Positions 21,126-22,531 of a stretch of 22,531 nucleotides of DNA are shown here, one piece after another. Below the pieces are notes generated by a model. The model saw only the letters and a program-made list of their open reading frames with translations. It made no database searches and was not told the DNA's origin. Source of the stretch: JACZWZ01 sp036478235 (GTDB lineage Bacteria > Actinomycetota > Acidimicrobiia > Spongiisociales > UBA11373). A program made the position numbers and the translations under genes. The stretch's first letter is position 1. Each line of letters opens with the position of its first letter. Location: positions 1 through 22,531 of the forward strand of contig JAZGDZ010000003.1 in assembly GCA_036478235.1 (NCBI GenBank), read 5' to 3'.

Positions 21126-21211
21126 GAGCCTTCATCCTTCATCACCTGATGCAGCACGAGGCCGAGCACCGCGGCCAGATCGGCGAGATCAAGGTGGCGT
21201 TGCGCGGGTGA
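21122..21211 (+). pseudogene. DinB-family C-terminal remnant (29 codons)
   Basis: An uninterrupted 29-codon frame reads MRAFILHHLMQHEAEHRGQI, then GEIKVALRG and TGA. This matches the last helix of DinB-family proteins, including the HEAxHRGQ block that carries a metal-binding His. The remaining 130 or so residues of a DinB protein are missing. Its ATG overlaps the thrB stop (ATGA) and its TGA overlaps the next GTG start (GTGA), so it forms a bridge of coupled translation. It is most likely a deletion relic; a working mini-protein is possible but not supported. Confidence 0.6.
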
Positions 21212-22314
21212 GCGCGGTCGCCGTCCCCTGGGCATCGACCCACCTGGACCGGAGTCGTTCATCGATCCTCGAGGTGGCCCGGGATTCACTCGGCCTGTAC
21301 GTCGCCCCGCCCGTGTCGCACCTGGAGCTGGCGGCGCGGCTCCCCGGATACAGGACCGATGAGCTCGAGAGGCTGCTGCTCGACCGCAAGGCGATCGGCC
21401 TGCGCACCCTGCGGGGGAGCGCCTTCTTGATTCCGGTGGACCTTCTTTCGATCGTCGTGCCGGCGACCCGGGCGAAGAACGTCCGTGCATTTGGCGGATA
21501 TGTGCGCAAGGCTCTCGTGACCGACACCTATGAGACCTGGGCCGACCGCATCGACGAGTTGCTGGCCGGGGGCGAGGCCCTCACCAAGGCCGAGATCAAG
21601 GAGCGGCTCGATCCGTCGGATGGGGACCTTCGGGCTCTCAACTTCGTCGTCAGCCAGATGGCGACGGAGTCGCGGCTGGTGGGTTTGCGACGGTTCTCAT
21701 CATGGAGGTCCGCTCAGATCGCCTACACCCGATGGAGCGACTGGCTGCCGGAAGTGGATGTGGAGACGCCGGACCCCGGTGATGCCCGTCGCGAACTGGC
21801 CCGGATGTATTTCCGGTCATTTGGTCCGGCGACGATCGGCGACTTCGCCTGGTGGAGCGGGCTGACCAAGACCCAGGCGCGCCGGGCCGTCGAGGAAGGG
21901 GCCATTCCGGCGTCCGGCGAGGCGATGTTCGGGCTGGAGAGCGAGGTTTCGTCGTCGGCCGGGGTGCGGCTGCTCCCGATTTGGGACACGCTCTTCGTCA
22001 CCTGGCGGGACCGGTCGCGCCTCATTCCCGATGCCCTGCTCCCCTTTGTCTACGACTCGAGCGGCAACGCCACCTCGGTGGTGCTGGTCGACGGTGTCGT
22101 TGCTGGAGTGTGGAGCCTGGGTCGGGACGACGATCTCGAGATCCTGGCCGCCCCCTTTGACTCCTTCACGCCCGGCCAGTGGGAGGAGATCGAGGCCGAG
22201 GGGCAGATCGTCGCCCGGTTGGCCGGCAAGGATTCGGCCCGGCTGGTCAGGCGCAGCGACCCGCCGGACCTGGTCGCGGGCAAGCGCAACCTCTTCATGC
22301 GGCCTCTCTCCTGA
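21208..22314 (+). CDS. Winged-helix DNA-binding domain protein (HTH_42, AlkZ/YcaQ-like)
   Basis: The 368-residue protein matches the HTH_42 superfamily that includes the DNA glycosylases AlkZ and YcaQ. It has tandem winged-helix-type segments: residues about 36-80 (HLELAARLPGYRTDELERLL), 120-165, and 200-230 (GPATIGDFAWWSGLTKTQAR). A beta region follows (LLPIWDTLFVTWRDRSRLIP), ending with VLVDGVVAGVWSL. Family members unhook or excise alkylated bases, but I cannot identify the catalytic Gln/Asp motif with certainty, so repair activity is an inference. The GTG start at 21208 overlaps the DinB remnant stop by 4 bp. The open frame extends to 21070, inside thrB, and that extension was rejected. 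A hairpin follows the stop. Confidence 0.82.
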   Translation: MSAVAVPWASTHLDRSRSSILEVARDSLGLYVAPPVSHLELAARLPGYRTDELERLLLDRKAIGLRTLRGSAFLIPVDLLSIVVPATRAKNVRAFGGYVRKALVTDTYETWADRIDELLAGGEALTKAEIKERLDPSDGDLRALNFVVSQMATESRLVGLRRFSSWRSAQIAYTRWSDWLPEVDVETPDPGDARRELARMYFRSFGPATIGDFAWWSGLTKTQARRAVEEGAIPASGEAMFGLESEVSSSAGVRLLPIWDTLFVTWRDRSRLIPDALLPFVYDSSGNATSVVLVDGVVAGVWSLGRDDDLEILAAPFDSFTPGQWEEIEAEGQIVARLAGKDSARLVRRSDPPDLVAGKRNLFMRPLS

Positions 22315-22325
22315 CCCGGCGGGTC
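22308..22325 (+). repeat. 18-bp direct repeat, copy 1 (spans stop codon)
   Basis: CTCCTGACCCGGCGGGTC occurs here, including the stop codon of the winged-helix gene, and again at 22381-22398. The copies flank the terminator hairpin. Confidence 0.7.
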
Positions 22326-22348
22326 CCCTGCACCCCGCCTCCTCCACA

Positions 22349-22370
22349 TTGCGGGGCCCCTGCCCCGCAA
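22349..22370 (+). terminator. 9-bp hairpin after the winged-helix gene
   Basis: TTGCGGGGC (22349-22357) and GCCCCGCAA (22362-22370) pair perfectly around CCCT; CAC/GTG extend the stem past a bulged A. No T-run follows. Confidence 0.6.
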
Positions 22371-22380
22371 GTGGCCGTGC

Positions 22381-22398
22381 CTCCTGACCCGGCGGGTC
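22381..22398 (+). repeat. 18-bp direct repeat, copy 2
   Basis: Identical to 22308-22325. It lies just before the CAGATCT heptad array. Confidence 0.7.
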
Positions 22399-22402
22399 TC
22401 TT

Positions 22403-22430
22403 CAGATCTCAGATCTCAGATCTCAGATCG
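22403..22430. repeat. Heptad tandem repeat, CAGATCT (3 units + variant)
   Basis: CAGATCT occurs three times followed by CAGATCG with perfect 7-bp period. Eleven bases separate it from the GATGTCT array. Confidence 0.8.
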
Positions 22431-22441
22431 GACACCATCTC

Positions 22442-22531
22442 GATGTCTGATGTCTGATGTCTGATGTCTGATGTCTGATGTCTGATGTCTGATGTCTGAT
22501 GTCTGATGTCTGATGTCTGATGTCTGATGTC
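22442..22531. repeat. Long heptad array, GATGTCT (12 perfect units + 6 nt, cut by window end)
   Basis: Twelve perfect copies of GATGTCT and a partial thirteenth run to the window end. It is the longest and most uniform heptad array here. A perfect array suggests recent expansion by slippage, or an assembly edge. Confidence 0.9.

Noticed and set aside
22403..22531. CRISPR array
   Set aside because: The repeats are 7 bp, contiguous and without spacers; no cas genes are nearby.

Overview
The window is GC-rich chromosomal DNA from an actinobacterium. The best taxonomic marker is a dCTP deaminase very close in sequence to mycobacterial Dcd. Other support: lipoprotein-type sugar-binding protein, MsiK-type shared ATPase, frequent GTG starts, many 4-bp ATGA/GTGA gene overlaps, and apparently leaderless promoters (TANNNT 6-7 nt before the start codon). 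A deep-branching lineage such as Acidimicrobiia is a guess. I see no phage, transposase or CRISPR array.

Left part (1-4938): a minus-strand alpha/beta hydrolase is divergent from an OppD-like ATPase with an odd signature motif. Then comes a plus-strand pair: a GH13 alpha-glucosidase and an MsiK/MalK-type sugar ABC ATPase.

Centre (14357 down to 4939, minus strand): a long carbohydrate-utilisation run. Order of transcription is dCTP deaminase, ROK sugar kinase, a large GH94-like (cellobiose phosphorylase-like) enzyme, sugar-binding lipoprotein, MalF-type permease, MalG-type permease, beta-helix lipoprotein. Inferred pathway: the binding protein delivers an oligosaccharide to the two permeases, powered by the convergently encoded MsiK ATPase. 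The GH94-like enzyme and the GH13 enzyme split the sugar in the cytoplasm, and the ROK kinase phosphorylates the released hexose. Two parts are unusual: the MalF permease carries about 150 extra residues including an SdrD-B-like beta-sandwich in an extracytoplasmic loop, and the last gene is a beta-helix lipoprotein whose start overlaps the MalG stop.

Right part (14358-22531): a secreted helical protein, a UPF0316/DUF2179 membrane protein, tRNA-Gly(CCC) with a 24-bp copy of its 3' end nearby, a small two-helix membrane protein, a PhzF-family enzyme, an ABC-2 export pair, a cation diffusion facilitator, homoserine kinase, a 29-codon DinB remnant and a winged-helix (HTH_42/AlkZ-like) protein. 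The last four are joined by 4-bp overlaps.

The most unusual feature of the non-coding DNA is heptameric tandem repeats. At least seven intergenic places carry short arrays with an exact 7-bp period but different unit sequences. Several are built as two complementary heptad arms that could fold into long hairpins. The window ends inside the longest array.
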